Assembly: GCF_031755915.1 (NCBI RefSeq)
Contig: NC_083385.1
Location: forward strand, 13,847,001-13,911,000
DNA: 64,000 bases
Source of the DNA: Ziziphus jujuba
Lineage: Eukaryota; Streptophyta; Magnoliopsida; Rosales; Rhamnaceae
Direction of reading: 5' to 3'
Shown here piece after piece: positions 38,779 to 54,716 of the stretch. Under the pieces are notes generated by a model, which saw only the letters and a program-made list of their open reading frames with translations, had not been told where the DNA came from and made no database searches. The position numbers and the translations under genes were made by a program. Numbering within the stretch: the first letter of the stretch is position 1; every line of letters starts with the position of its first letter.

Positions 38779-38950
38779 CAGGGTTTCCGTGTGACGGCAA
38801 AAGGTGTAAGGATTTGGAGCAGCTAGGGTTTTATATAGTCTTGGATGCAAATTAGGGTTTTTTTGCTTTTGGGAGTGGCGGTCCGATTTTATATTTTCTA
38901 CAAAAGTCTGGCCCAATTTTAGTTGGCCCAATTTTACTTTGGGCTTTTTC
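38739..38950 (-). promoter_or_regulatory. RPL26 leader and promoter with telo-boxes and site II motifs
   Basis: On the minus strand, two AAACCCTA telo-boxes lie at 38824-38831 and 38853-38860. Upstream of them are TGGGCC/GGCCCA-type site II elements at about 38910-38915 and 38925-38930, and a GGGCTT core at 38941. Telo-box plus site II is the well-known arrangement in plant ribosomal protein promoters. The leader itself contains a (GA)n tract at about 38747-38775. The transcription start was not determined. Confidence 0.7.
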
Positions 38951-39251
38951 GTTAAAAGTCTTTATCTTTAACATTGTCAACGGAAAAAAAAATAGAAAAA
39001 AAAATTTGACCAACAGAAAAAAGTTGTTAAATTTGTTTTCTTTTTCTTTTTCTTTTTTAATTTACAGAAAAATATCTTAGATGTTATTGAAATTATGAAG
39101 TTGTCTCTTTAATGTGCGTTCGAGCAATCATTTTACTTGGAAAAAAAAAAAAAAAAGGCAATCATTTTATTCTCCTTTTGTTTAAAAGAAAAATTAAGCA
39201 CTACGACAAATAAAAACAAATAAACTTATAATCGCCGGTTGATAAGATATA

Positions 39252-39404
39252 TTTTACTTATCAATATTTTGTTTATTTTTTTATTTTTTGCTAGTGTGGC
39301 TGGGCCCCAAGCTCCCCTTCCCCCTGAAGACTCGGTCCCGAGCACAGGCTGGGATGTGGAAACTCCGCCACTTGAGACGGCGAGTCGTTTTACTTATCAA
39401 TATT
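39252..39404 (-). mobile_element. Short retroposon with 17-bp target-site duplication
   Basis: TTTTACTTATCAATATT occurs at 39252-39268 and at 39388-39404, bracketing ~119 bp. Its plus strand starts T-rich and continues as a GC-rich body (GTGGCTGGGCCCCAAGCTCC). Read on the minus strand this is a body followed by an A-rich tail, as expected for a retroposed, probably 5'-truncated SINE. The body does not match the SINE family at 17974-18209. The family is unrecognised. Confidence 0.75.
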
Positions 39405-39670
39405 ACTAATAATACTAGGCCATCAAATTATTTACCAAATAAAATGGAAAAATTATAGAACATTATTTTATTGATTTCTTTTTGTGTTACGCTTATATTT
39501 TATTCACTCATATATGTGTAGGTTATATTTATTTTTCTCACACTTAAATAATAATAATAATGTATTATTTATAACAATGATGCTGTGTATGTGTATGTAT
39601 TGATAGCCCGTTTGGTGCCTATAGTACAGTATCGTTAATTTTTTTATTATTATTATTTATTTGGTTTGAA

Positions 39671-39946
39671 AGTGAAGATATAATATATATATATATATAT
39701 ATATTTTTTTTTTTTGGCTTAGATCCTCAGTATCTGATAAACTCTTTCTTTTCCAAAGTTACTAAGCCATAAGACTTTATCTTTTCGGTGGGTCCCAATT
39801 AATCTGGATTGGACCACATAAGTGTAAATCTCTTCCAGCATTAATTTTCCCAATTCACAACATTCAAACCTAAGATTTTACTTAAGAAGAATAGATGCTA
39901 GATGCCGAGCCATCTAACCAACTGACGCTGGTTGAAGTGAGGATAT
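39671..39946 (-). mobile_element. tRNA-derived SINE, copy 2 (same family as 17957-18226)
   Basis: The reverse complement reads CAGTTGGTTAGATGGCTCGG, then TCTTAGGTTTGAATGTTGTG (A and B box-like), TTATGTGGTCCAATCCAG, AGATTAATTGGGACC and GAGGATCTAAG. This is the same order of blocks as copy 1. The near-identical flanks AGTGAAGATAT (39671-39681) and AGTGAGGATAT (39936-39946) look like an aged target duplication. The A/TA-rich tail lies at the low-coordinate end. It is more diverged than copy 1. Confidence 0.78.
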
Positions 39947-42900
39947 TGGGCTTGCGTAAATCTGCTTTTATACTATTATATAATTTTTTTTTCCAATGTG
40001 ACTGTCAATTATAATGATGTTCTTATTATAAAAAATAAAAATTTTGATACTTCATCGTAGTTTGCATTTTCCAGACAAACTGTGAAGAAGGAAATATTAG
40101 AAGTTCGAGTGCTTTCAATAAGACACTACTTTAAAAATGCTAATCAAGTTTTGTAAGGAATTCAAATAAGACTAATTCGTATGTACAAGAAATATGATTA
40201 ACTAAACATATTAAAATTAATTTATTTAAAATTTTCATATAAACTGATATTGTTCAAGTTATTAACATTCAATAATTATAAAATTTTAATCAAAATACTT
40301 TTGATTTTATAGTTCCATGTCCTATTTTAGTCAGTATTTGGAAAAGTTTGTATTTTTACCTCAGGACTTACATACACTTAATCATTCAATTGATATTTTG
40401 CCTTTGAAACATAGAAGGTAATCAATATTGTTTAAATTAAACTCCAAATGGTTTTTTAACAATGATGTTATAGGTATAAAGTTGTTTGTCAATTTGTTTA
40501 ATAAGTGATATCACAAACTAAATTGTTATTATAATATTGGCTTTGATTATGTTTCACTTTACACTTTTACTAGTTCCTAGTTCACTTATAAATATTTAAA
40601 TTATATTAATTTATTTCAATAAAAAATAATAACTTGTCATATTTATAAGATTATTTGATAAATAAATTGACATTTGTAACATTGTTATTTTTAAAAATTT
40701 AAAATTTATTGAATTTACTATGTAGATCAAAATATGTTGGAAAAAATGTATTATTTAAGCTATTTATTTATTTTTTATTTGATTATCTAGACAAATCTAC
40801 CGGATACCCCATCAAATCCATGAATGGAACTTATAAAGGGTGGGTTCTCGATCACAACAGCCATCTCACTTGAATTGACATGTTTTAAATAATTTGAAAA
40901 ATTAATTATATTCTATATTAAATATAATAAAAATAAACATAATTTGTTATTTTCTTTACTAAATATTGCTTCTTTTCAATTTCATTACTGTAATTTTAGT
41001 GTGTTCAACTAATTTTTTTATTTTAGAATTATGATTTAATTTGAATCCAACCAAGGACAAACCTAGGTGGGTTCGGGGGGCACGTGATCCGTCAAAATTT
41101 TTCATTTTCAATTTGTTTTTAATATATGTATATATATATTTTGACGAAGTAGATTAATTTTAATGGTAGGATATCTTTAAAAGCATAAATTATATTGGAG
41201 GAGACAGGAAAAATAAATAGTTGTATTTAGATAATTTATTAAAAATAAATAAAAATATGTGTATATGTATTTTACTTATTTACTCTTCTATCCTTTATAT
41301 ATGAAAGCGCCCGCTCTCAATTTTGTCTAATTTGGTCTTTACATGAATAAATAAGTTTTCTTGCTTTATATCTTGTTTTATTAAAACGTCATTATCTTAT
41401 TTAATTTTCTATTTTTAGTTTGTTAAAATTATAACTAACAAATATTATTTTAAATTTTAATTTGAAAGGATAGTTTCTAAATATATATACCCAACATATT
41501 TAATGATTAATTCTTTATTTAAGTGATAGTTGATAACAAAATTAACCTCTTTGTGTATAGTTGTTTTCTTATAAATTATTGTGAATTTTCATTGAAAATA
41601 TTTGTTAAAATGAAAATCTAACATTAAAAAAAAAATGAAAAAAATCGAAGACAACTATTGATTTTATTTTATATTATGAATAGTTTAGTTTATATTTTAT
41701 CAATTATGAATAGTTTAGTTTATATTTTATCATTCATGTACATATATAATTTTCAATATTGGATGAGAGATTTGAATTTGAAACCTTTTATTTAGAAAAG
41801 TAATAATTTTTGCTACCAGCCGATGCCTCTCCGGACAAATTTTTTGAGTATGTCATTGAACCTAAGCGTTTTTTATTTTTATTTTAAATCTTGAAATTGA
41901 TTAGATAACTTGGCACTTAAATACGTTTCCAACTTTTTCCCCAATTTATTTATAAATAGAAGTTACAAATTCTTTTTCCTTGTACAGAGTCTACAACTAT
42001 TTTTCGTGAAGTGTTCAAATCCATCAATTTTACTGTAATAATAATAATAATACAAATCATTTTTAAAACTTGGATTACGTTTGTTAGATAACAGAATAAA
42101 ATAATCATTTGTATATTGGATATCGCATAATTATTTTTTAACTATATATTATAAATCATAAAACGAATATAAGGAAATAGCATCATCTATAGCAACATTA
42201 TTATATAAAGAATAATAACGTAAGCAACATTGCTTTTAAAATTTTGGAAGTTGTTGAATTTACTATTTAATCAAAACATGTTAAAAAATTTTTATCATTT
42301 AAGTTAATTGAACGGACATGCTTTAAATAATTTAAATAACCTAATTATATTTTCTATTAAAAAGATAATAAAACTTGATTTTTTAACTAAATATTGCTTT
42401 GTTTCAATTTCATTACTATAGTGTGATTATATTATTATTTTTTATTATAAAAGAGATATAATCTTCGAACCTACTCATTCGACAAAATAAAATCTATCCA
42501 ATTCAATATAATAATAACAATAACAATAATAATAATAATAATCATTTTGTATATACTAGTTTTACATATATAATAATGTAATGCTGACTGCATATTATAA
42601 ATCATCAAAATAATATATTCTTCACTTTTATACTTTTATGGTACATCTTGTCTTATAACCGATTAAACGTTTATAACATAGTGTTTGTATCATGCAATAG
42701 TCATCATATGTTATATTTAGCCCAAAAAGGAAAAAAAAAAAAAAAAAAACTGCATCATATATATGTATTTTCTTTATTTATTATTTTTTTGGGGGATAAC
42801 ATCATATGTAATATAAATATGCATTTATCACCAAAAAAGGATATACATATATATTTAATGATCTTCTATTTTTTTTGACATAATGATCTTCATTAATTAC

Positions 42901-44288
42901 AAATATTTCTAATGTTGTATAAGTTCATACTAATTAATACTTATTCATATAATATTTACATTTGAACTGAGTTATGATTTGCCTATGTTAGACCAACAAC
43001 TTATTATTTTCACTAATAATGTATGTAGCACTTTTTGGGCATAATATATAAATATATAAATTATATATATTTTTCTAACACTTTTTGAACATAATATTAA
43101 TCTATAAGTTTTTTTCATTCATTTATCTATGATAGTTTGATTCGTTTTCTTGATCCTTTCTTGTAATATTTCTGCCTTTTATTTTTCTTTTTTGCAAGAC
43201 TTATTATTTGTTATATATGTTTTATTTATTTGGAAAAAGAAACCCAAGGAAAATTAAATTTTACATTTTAGTAATATTTTAAATATTTAATTTTTCCTTA
43301 GTTTATATTGATATGAATATAAATGTTTGCTTGGTTCATATTTAGAAGTTACTCCAAAAAAAGTAAAATTTCTTTCAGTTTCCCATATATATGTTAAGGG
43401 TTACTAATTTCTCATTTGTTTGACTATATATCCCAAGAAATATGAATTTGTATGGAGAAAAAGGGGAAAGTAATAAATATCAATTACCAACCTCATTAGG
43501 AAGCATTTCGTTGGAAGGAAAAATAAAAAATAAAAACAAATAATTTGAAATTTAACTTTTCCACGGGTGACTAGGCTCTGATCTCTGGGATATATATATA
43601 TATATATATATTTATTTTTTTTTCGTATTAATGGTACGGTTAAAATGTATGCAGCTCAGTTTACCCACATCTACCCACACTTCAATGTAGGTGCATTCTT
43701 GACTGATAAGCAAAGGCTCTCCTACTAATTTGACAAGCAGGGTCTCCGATGAACATTTAGTACCAGTGTAAAAATATTTCACCCCGTGGAACTTTGTTTA
43801 TTTATTTATTTATTTTTATTTTTGGTAAGTTTTCTTCCCATGGACCTACCCAAGAGAATCCCATCTAATTCAAATTTATCAAAATTTAGTAGTCCAAAAA
43901 ATACTCCAAATTAATTAAGGTATGCAAAATTTATCAAAATTAGGAGTCCAAGAAAACTTCAAATTAATTAAGGTCATCCAGATCACATAGCCAAGATTAA
44001 ATTTATCATAGAATCAAAAAATACCTTTTATTCGATCAAAATGCACAAATTTGAAGGTGGAGTTATGGCTAGCATTTATGACCCATCACATGCATGCCTT
44101 TAATATACCCCTTCACAAAATTTATAACCCCAGCACCAAGAATTCCTCACCCTTCCAAACAAAAAAAAAAAAACCCTACTGCCAATAACAGCACCAATTA
44201 AATACATCAAATTAAAAAAAAAAAAAAAATTCTTGGAAAACTGTGTATCTCAAGGGACGGAAGCTAAGCTAAAGCCTAAAGGGGGACA

Positions 44289-47200
44289 ATGAAGGGTTGG
44301 AAAAATTTAGAGGTGGTTGAGACAATCTATGAAGAAGAATATGAGTTCTCTTCTTCCTCTTCTTCTCTCTCCCCAACTCCCTCTTCTCCGCCTACACCTC
44401 TCCATTCTAAAGTGGAGGCATGGTAACTTTTTTTTTTTCCCCTTTATGATTTCCTTTTTATGTGTTTTTTTAATTCTGTGTTAATTTTGTTTCTCAATTT
44501 TGTACTGCTCCACCAGTTTTCTTCATATACCAGTAGATAATTTTTTTGGGTTTTCAATTATGTAAAATTTCTAGGTCACTGGCAGCAGGGAGGAAAGCAG
44601 AAGTTGTTATAAGAGTTGGTGGAAAATGCTTCCATTTGCACAAGGTTTGTTGGATTATATATCATGCCGGTTAAGTGTTCGATGTGCTTCTTCTTGGAAA
44701 TTTTGATGGCTTGCTTTTGCTTATTATATTCTTAAAAATGGTTGGATGCAACTGGGTTGGGGGAAAAAATGATATAAAAATTTATTTGTCCTTCTTTTTT
44801 TTTTTTTTTTTTGTTTTAACTACTCAAAGACATAGTCAAAAATAATGCCAAAGGATCCTAGTTTAATTTCAAAGAAAGAAAAAAACTGAAGGCAAAAATG
44901 AAAAGCCAATCCAAGGTTTTTGATAAAATTAGGGGATGATACTAATTTCTCATTCAGAAAGAAGTGGGGGATTAGGTTGGGAAAGTTGCGTATGAAATTG
45001 ACAAACTTTGGCTGAATTGAAAATGTATAGATTAAATATTCAGAAATAGGCCAAGCGAAGATTTGCCTGGTATATTTGGTTTTTGAGAGTTTGATCTATT
45101 TGGCGAGTTTGATCTTTTAGGCCCCAAAATTGTGTGATTTCGTAAACTTGATTAGAGAGTAGCAGAAAATCCAGAGTATGAATTATTATTAGCTGCCACG
45201 TGTCTATCCGCTCAGAGGTAAGAGACTATACTATGAAGCAAGCATTGGTTTAGGTAACTAAACGACATTAACCCATCGTTGTCAGCATCAAATGTGCGTC
45301 TTCAAATTAAGCCCACATATTGAGAGCTTTAGTGGAAATTTTTAGTACACCATATCCAGTGGACCTGTCGTCTAGGATTGGTTGTTTTGACCTCGTGGCC
45401 AATATTAGCTCTTTATTAAGTGGAATCTTAGTTGGTACACCCTTTTTTGTTTTTTGCAATTTTCTTATTCACAATTAAACTTTTGGAATTTCTTTATCCA
45501 CGGTGAATCTTTTGAATTTCCTTGTCCGCTTCTGTAGATTCTTACTATGGTTGATTTGCTAGATAATTATTCCTATTCAACAGCCCTTATAATAGGATCA
45601 AATTGGGGTTCTTAACATATTAAATTGGCATGTATTAGTAAATATATATGTTAGAATCGAATTAGTAATATTATTTGTCAATTCAGTAACCAAATATTAG
45701 TTATGGTCTAATGTTTGATTAGATCACCCGAAAAAAAAAAAAAAAAAAACTAATGTTACATTACATTACCCAAAAAAACCTAAGGTTACATTAATTATTT
45801 TATTCTTACTTTTTTTATATTTAGATTATATTAATTTGTCAAGTATTAATTTATTATATATCTTTGAGTATATTTCTTAAAATGAAGTTATATAAAAAAG
45901 TAAATATGATAAATACAAGTAATGAAAAAAAGCTCATCGATTTTTTTTTTTTGGGGGGACGAAGAGGGAACAGCATATTATTTGTCTTCTAAAATTTGAT
46001 TATTATTGTTTACTGAAATATATGCATCTATTTTTGTTTAATTATCTTTTTCGGTGAATTAATTTTGTTTAATTAATGATAAAGTAACGATCGGTTATTA
46101 ATATTTATTTATTTATTTATTATTGTAAAATTTTAATTAGGAGCCTTTAACATCAAGGAGCACCTATCTAAAACGGCTACTAACGGAATCCGTAACAGAG
46201 CTCACGCTCTCCCCGCCTTTAAACATTTCGGCCGAAACGTTCACTTTGGTAGCTGATTTTTGTTATGGGACCCGCCTCGTTATAACGCCGTTCAATCTGG
46301 CAGCTCTTAGAACAGCAGCCGAGCTGTTAGAAATGACGGAGGTTAACGGCGATGGCGATGATAACTTGGTGCAAATAACGGACCCTTACTTTCGCCAAGT
46401 CATCGCCGTTAATCGACAGCATGCGTCCATTGTTTTCCGCACGTGTCTGTCTCTGCTTCCAGAGGCAGAAACGGCAGCGTTTTTGTTGAGCAAGTGTGTT
46501 GAAGCAATGAATCTGACGGACGACGATAACGGTGGCGATGAAGAAGATGATGTGGATGGAGTTGATTGGTTCAATAACGTCTTAACGGTGTGCCCAGAGG
46601 ATTTTCATATAGTTGCGGAGGCAATGCAACGTCGTTTTACCAGCCATGACGGTGTTTATAAGCTCGTTGATTTTTATATCCGGGTGAGACATTTTCAGTA
46701 ATTAGAATAAAACACGTCTTAAAATGTAATTTTCTTTTTTTAAAAAAAAAAATAAAAAAATCATTCAACTATTTGATGAAGAATCGAATTTTGTTCTCTG
46801 AATTTTGTAATTTTCGTAATTTTGTGAGCGTGTGCAGGAACACAGTAAGAAGATAACAGAGGAGCAGAAGATCCAAATATGCAATTCCATAGACTGCAAC
46901 AAACTCTCTGCTGAAATCCTCATGGAAGCAGTTCAAAACCCCGTAATGCCGCTAAGATTCATCGTCCGAGCCATGTTGGTTGAGCAGCTCAACACCCGGC
47001 GCTGCATTTTCTCCACCTCTCTCACACAATCTCGCCATCGTCCGCCTCCGCCGCAGGAAGACTGCAAAGAAGAAGGCCCAATCACATTGGGCGCCATCCT
47101 CCAGCGCGAAGCAACGCTACGCGAATCGGAGAGGCTCAAGGCAACACTGAACGCCACGAGCTTGAGAATCCAAAGCTTGGAGGAAGAACTCAATGGCATG

Positions 47201-47557
47201 AAGAAGAAATTGTTGGATGAATCTGAGAAACAGAGGAAAAGCATATCGATGGGGTCTGGTCGGTCCTCGAGCTTCCATATTGGAACTGAAAATAAGATAA
47301 CGATTGGTGATAAAATGTCTGCTTCATCGGCGAGCTTTCGATTCTTTGCAAAAGGAAGAAAAATGGAAGAAACTTCGTCAACGTCATGTAGAGCTGGGAC
47401 TCCGAGATTAACCAAGAAGATTAGCAGGAGATTGATTAATGGATTGAAGAAGGCGTTTGGTGTACAGAGTAATGAATTGGATGATTGTGCTGGTGAGAGT
47501 AAAACTTTGAACAAGGTGGATAGAAATGGACGCGATCGGAGATGTGAAAGAGTGTGA
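44289..47557 (+). CDS. BTB/POZ domain protein with shortened NPH3 domain, complete four-exon gene
   Basis: NPH3-family proteins are usually substrate adaptors of CUL3 ubiquitin ligases, the founding member in phototropin signalling. Exons 44289-44422, 44575-44644, 46141-46683 and 46838-47557 splice in phase to 488 residues. It starts MKGWKNLEVVETIYEEEYEF, followed by a Ser/Pro-rich stretch. The BTB domain covers about residues 50-150 (RKAEVVIRVGGKCFHLHKEP, LADFCYG-like core). An acidic loop (DDDNGGDEEDDVDG) leads into an NPH3 portion at ~205-320 (SHDGVYKLVDFYIREHSKK, ILMEAVQNPVMPLRFIVRAM). A coiled coil (LRIQSLEEELNGMKKKLLDE) and a basic C-terminus follow. The usual opening part of the NPH3 domain is reduced, so it belongs to the short branch of the family. 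Intron 2 is ~1.5 kb. Confidence 0.88.
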
Positions 47558-47831
47558 TTAAAACAGCAAGAGCTATCAAACTCTGTTTCAACCTTAATTA
47601 TATTCATCAATTGATAATCAAAGATCTTTGACTTTTTAAGTATATATAGAAAAATACAAAATAGCCATTTTTCTTTTCAAAATTGTCATTATTTATTATT
47701 TCTGGTAAATGTTTTCATAATTATTAATACTTTTGTCAATGTGAGCTAGGAACGTTATACATTTCTACTTAACCTTTTTCTTTTTTCGTTTCGTTAAATA
47801 ATAATTAGTTTTGATCCCATCACATTTTAGC

Positions 47832-47834
<3 letters not shown>

Positions 47835-47903
<69 letters not shown>
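47835..47903. repeat. (CT)n microsatellite, ~69 bp
   Basis: An uninterrupted dinucleotide run of about 34 units, the longest perfect microsatellite in the window. Confidence 0.95.
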
Positions 47904-47905
<2 letters not shown>

Positions 47906-48984
47906 ACCCTTTCTTTTTTCAATTTTTAATTGTTTATTGCTTTTTCTAGCTTCGATTTTTAATTAATATAATTGTATACTTTGCTAGATTTCATTTGAAA
48001 AGGAATTAATATTTTATATTAGGTAAACCATGTTTTTATATTCTAGCCATATATGTAATACTCTAATTGACGAGTATAGTATATAGGCAACAATATATAT
48101 AATCTCATCTAATATATAAAAGACGTGAAGACGATGCATATATGCGGACTATGAAATATGAAAATCATTATTACTATAAATTAAGTTTAACGCAGCACAG
48201 ACAGCACGAACAACAATGAGTCAACTTTCCAAGTTACTAAATCTAATCTAATGATATAAATATATAACACGCGCAGCACACTGCTTGAATATATATAAAT
48301 TATGTTTTTTATCCAAAAAAAATATATATATAAATTATGTTATCAATGATCATTATTTAAAAAGGAGCATAATAATAATGTTTAACAAAAATGTACAAAG
48401 CCTTTTTACTTCCAACCCCCTTCAACGTGAAAGATTGGTACCAACCAGCACAAATGCATCAGCTAAGAAGTTGGTGACGTGTTTGAACCCAAGTCATGGA
48501 CTTAAGTTTAAAAAAAAAAAAAAAAAAAAAAAGGCGCTAAGCAATGTTTGATTGTCATATTAGTAAAATTTACTTAATACGTTCTTAAGTGAGAAAAAAA
48601 AAAATTCTATATGGCTTTGTAAAAAACTATACGATTTTCGTATACACTTTTTGTGATGGACAATTTTTATATATATATATGTGTATATATATATATATAT
48701 ACACGCTTGATTATATAGACAATTTTGGTTAATTTTTTTTTTTAAAAATTAAGAAGAATGGTGAACTGAATATTTTAATATTTAATATGACAAAAAAATA
48801 TGGTAAATATTTCAATAAATGGCAATAAAGAGTGGTAGGATATGATGTGGAACCACGGTGTCATAGAAGATTTTCTCGCAACAGAGGGAATCTAATTAAT
48901 TAATTTCGTAGGGAGACTTTACAAATTGAAGGGCGTCGTGGAAATTATAGTGCACGACAAAAATAGAGCGCGTGGCGAGTAGGC

Positions 48985-49020
48985 AGCACCGATGATTGGC
49001 CACGCAGTCCACGTGTCGTA
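48985..49020 (+). promoter_or_regulatory. CCAAT-like and G-box/ABRE-like motifs upstream of APS kinase
   Basis: GATTGGCCACG (inverted CCAAT) is followed by CCACGTGTCG at about 49009-49018, a G-box/ABRE-type core, roughly 500 bases before the start codon. Such motifs bind bZIP or bHLH factors in plants. Function here is inferred from the motif only. Confidence 0.4.
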
Positions 49021-49514
49021 TTAACTAATTCAAGAAATCCGCTTAAGGCGGGCTGTCAGCGAGGAGTCTTCTCTACTCTCTCTTTCCTGCTTAAAAAAAC
49101 ATTAAAAAAAAAAAGAAAAAAAGAAAAAAAAAAAGAACACCACCACCACCTACTTCTCTATCTCTCTCTCTCTGCGCGCTCACTAATCTTACAAATGGAA
49201 GCTCTGGGATCTTCCAAGCAACCACTTCCTTTTCAATCTCTCTCTTCTCTCTTTCTCTCTCAATCTCTCCTATAATTTCATGCCGGTAGTGCCCCAAAAA
49301 AAAAAAAAAATCTCTAATTTGTTGATCTTATTGCTTTTTTTTTTTTTTTTTTTTGGTTTAACCGAAAAACGGTTACGGAACGTTCGCTTAACCGTTCAAG
49401 CTTCCGCTGATATAGAAAACCAACACCTACTATATTTTCTGCTTTAATTTCTTCTTCCTTTTTTTTTTTTTTAATAGTCTCTGGTTTTTAATTTAATCAA
49501 AAAGGGTTTGGGAC

Positions 49515-53253
<3,739 letters not shown>

Positions 53254-54476
53254 GAGCTTAAAAAAGCCTCCAGTTTCTTGTTGCAAGGACTGGTTTTTAC
53301 CTTGTAGTGTAGCAGTAGCTCCAATAGTGAAAATACGCTCTTTGTCACCACTCAGAAAATGCTCGTTTTCTGTGAAATTTGGTTCCACCAAAGTAATTAA
53401 TCAATCGATTAATTTTAAAATAAGTCTTTGGAAAGCCAGTTATGTATAATGTGGCTTTTATGGATATGAACTGTATCAATTATCAGTAAGTAGGAATCTG
53501 GTTGTGGAATAAAACATTTCTGTAATGCATCTGGTGTGCTTGTAATCACGAAGGCTTTTGCCTATTTTTATTTGTATCAACAAACATTTGTTCCCCCTCA
53601 CTCAATAAGTTCCAGTCAATTTACAAGAACCGTTTAGCTTCACAATCAAGATTAGTTTTCCCGTAAATGGCCTCCAAAGCTGGAAACCTCTTTAGAACAT
53701 CTTATGCCAATTGAAATGCATTGACAAGATCATTTGGGCATTCCGCTTTCCATGTTTGTTTGGGTGTCAGAAAAAAAATTCTTATCTTTTAGAGTAAAAA
53801 AATCCACAATATTCCATGGGGTATTCTACTCACAAGCAAAGTGAATCCCACATATGGATTGTGAATGGAGAGTACATACTCCCACCAGTACTGAAAATTT
53901 GAACCTTTTAGAGAGATCCTGCAATATAGCTTGTCAAAAAATTCAACCTTCAGCTGGCATGGAAAATCTCATTAAAACAGGTAAAGATAATCACAAAAAA
54001 TATTCTCTTATTTTGGATTGTTATCTCAATTTGGTTTTTAAATTTCCTTTTGAGGAATGTCGTATTCTTTTTCTTTGGTGAATAAGGAAATGTCATTTTA
54101 GTTTGACGGGATTGGCCTGAAATGGTAGTTTTAAAAAGGAACAAAAATGAACAGAAAAGAACAGCAACAAGACTGGATGATCTGAGGCTGATATTGTTTT
54201 ATTTAGATTCAACAGTTGAAGAGACTGACAAAATTAAACAAGAAATCGAAGTAGAGGCAGGGAAACTGTTTGAGAAGCAAGAATCTCATTTTCAAAGTCA
54301 GAGAGAAAATCTTGGTACAAATGAGCAAAAGAATACAAACTAAAATAGCTACCATAGATGCATTATATTAATGATTCAGTCCACATTATTAAGGAAATCA
54401 TGCATACCTCTAAGGCTACCATAGTTGCATTATTTTTAATATATAGACAATTACTAAAACCAGCCAAAAATAAAAG
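53254..54476. other. 3' region of APS kinase and AT-rich spacer
   Basis: The first ~300 bases should be the APS kinase 3' UTR. Plus-strand open stretches at 53854-54081 and 54122-54343 lack recognisable domains, and their composition is close to the background. No gene is supported. Confidence 0.4.
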
Positions 54477-54716
54477 CTAAACCAACCAACAGAGTAAGCA
54501 CATTGTTGAGAAGGGAAAATCAAAGAAGGCAAATCTTATTCCTGCTCGTCTATATCTGTGAATGGTTAAGAAGCAGAAAGCAAATGCCATTGTCATGGAC
54601 ACCACAGCAGAGCTCACAGCATTGAAAGTGACAGAGAAGCGTCGCTCTTGCAGACCCCAAATCGTCCGAACGAACAATTTCAAACCATCCAACACCATAG
54701 CTAACACATTCGCCAT
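54477..54716 (-). CDS. Possible small single-pass membrane protein, unknown family
   Basis: A 79-codon frame starts MANVLAMVLDGLKLFVRTIW at an ATG in the good plant context AAAGAAAATGGCG. It includes the basic stretch QERRF and a hydrophobic segment (AVVSMTMAFAFCFLTI, ~44-59) followed by HRYRRAG, then ends hydrophobic. The same frame stays open upstream to 54824, but the upstream part looks like a leader. Local GC is higher than in the flanks. I recognise no family. It could be a real short orphan gene, a fragment, or chance. Confidence 0.4.
   Translation of the reverse strand: MANVLAMVLDGLKLFVRTIWGLQERRFSVTFNAVSSAVVSMTMAFAFCFLTIHRYRRAGIRFAFFDFPFSTMCLLCWLV

Larger units (their letters stand above)
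38951..44288. other. 5.3-kb AT-rich intergenic desert with retroposons and old duplications
   Basis: Contains two SINE-like insertions (separate entries). A 30-bp perfect tandem repeat lies at 41673-41702 and 41703-41732. A diverged dispersed duplication links about 40680-41010 with 42220-42425. A diverged tandem duplication of ~55 bp, sharing CAAATTAATTAAGG, lies at 43875-43975. (TA)n runs occur near 39684-39702 and 43592-43610. The final few hundred bases should include the promoter of the BTB/NPH3 gene. No gene is visible. Confidence 0.45.
47558..49514. other. Intergenic region upstream of APS kinase
   Basis: AT-rich in the first two thirds, with a long (CT)n microsatellite and a (TA)n run near 48670-48700. 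A 22-base A run lies at about 48510-48531. From 48900 it becomes the more GC-rich APS kinase promoter and leader. No gene is visible. Confidence 0.45.

Noticed and set aside
46933..47610. 225-codon minus-strand frame opposite the last BTB/NPH3 exon
   Set aside because: Antisense shadow; the plus strand splices correctly into a recognised protein.
47835..47903. CT run considered as a CRISPR-like or satellite array
   Set aside because: It is a pure dinucleotide microsatellite with no spacers.
53854..54343. Plus-strand open stretches between APS kinase and the small ORF
   Set aside because: Short, lysine/asparagine-rich as expected from AT-rich DNA, with no domain or splice partner.
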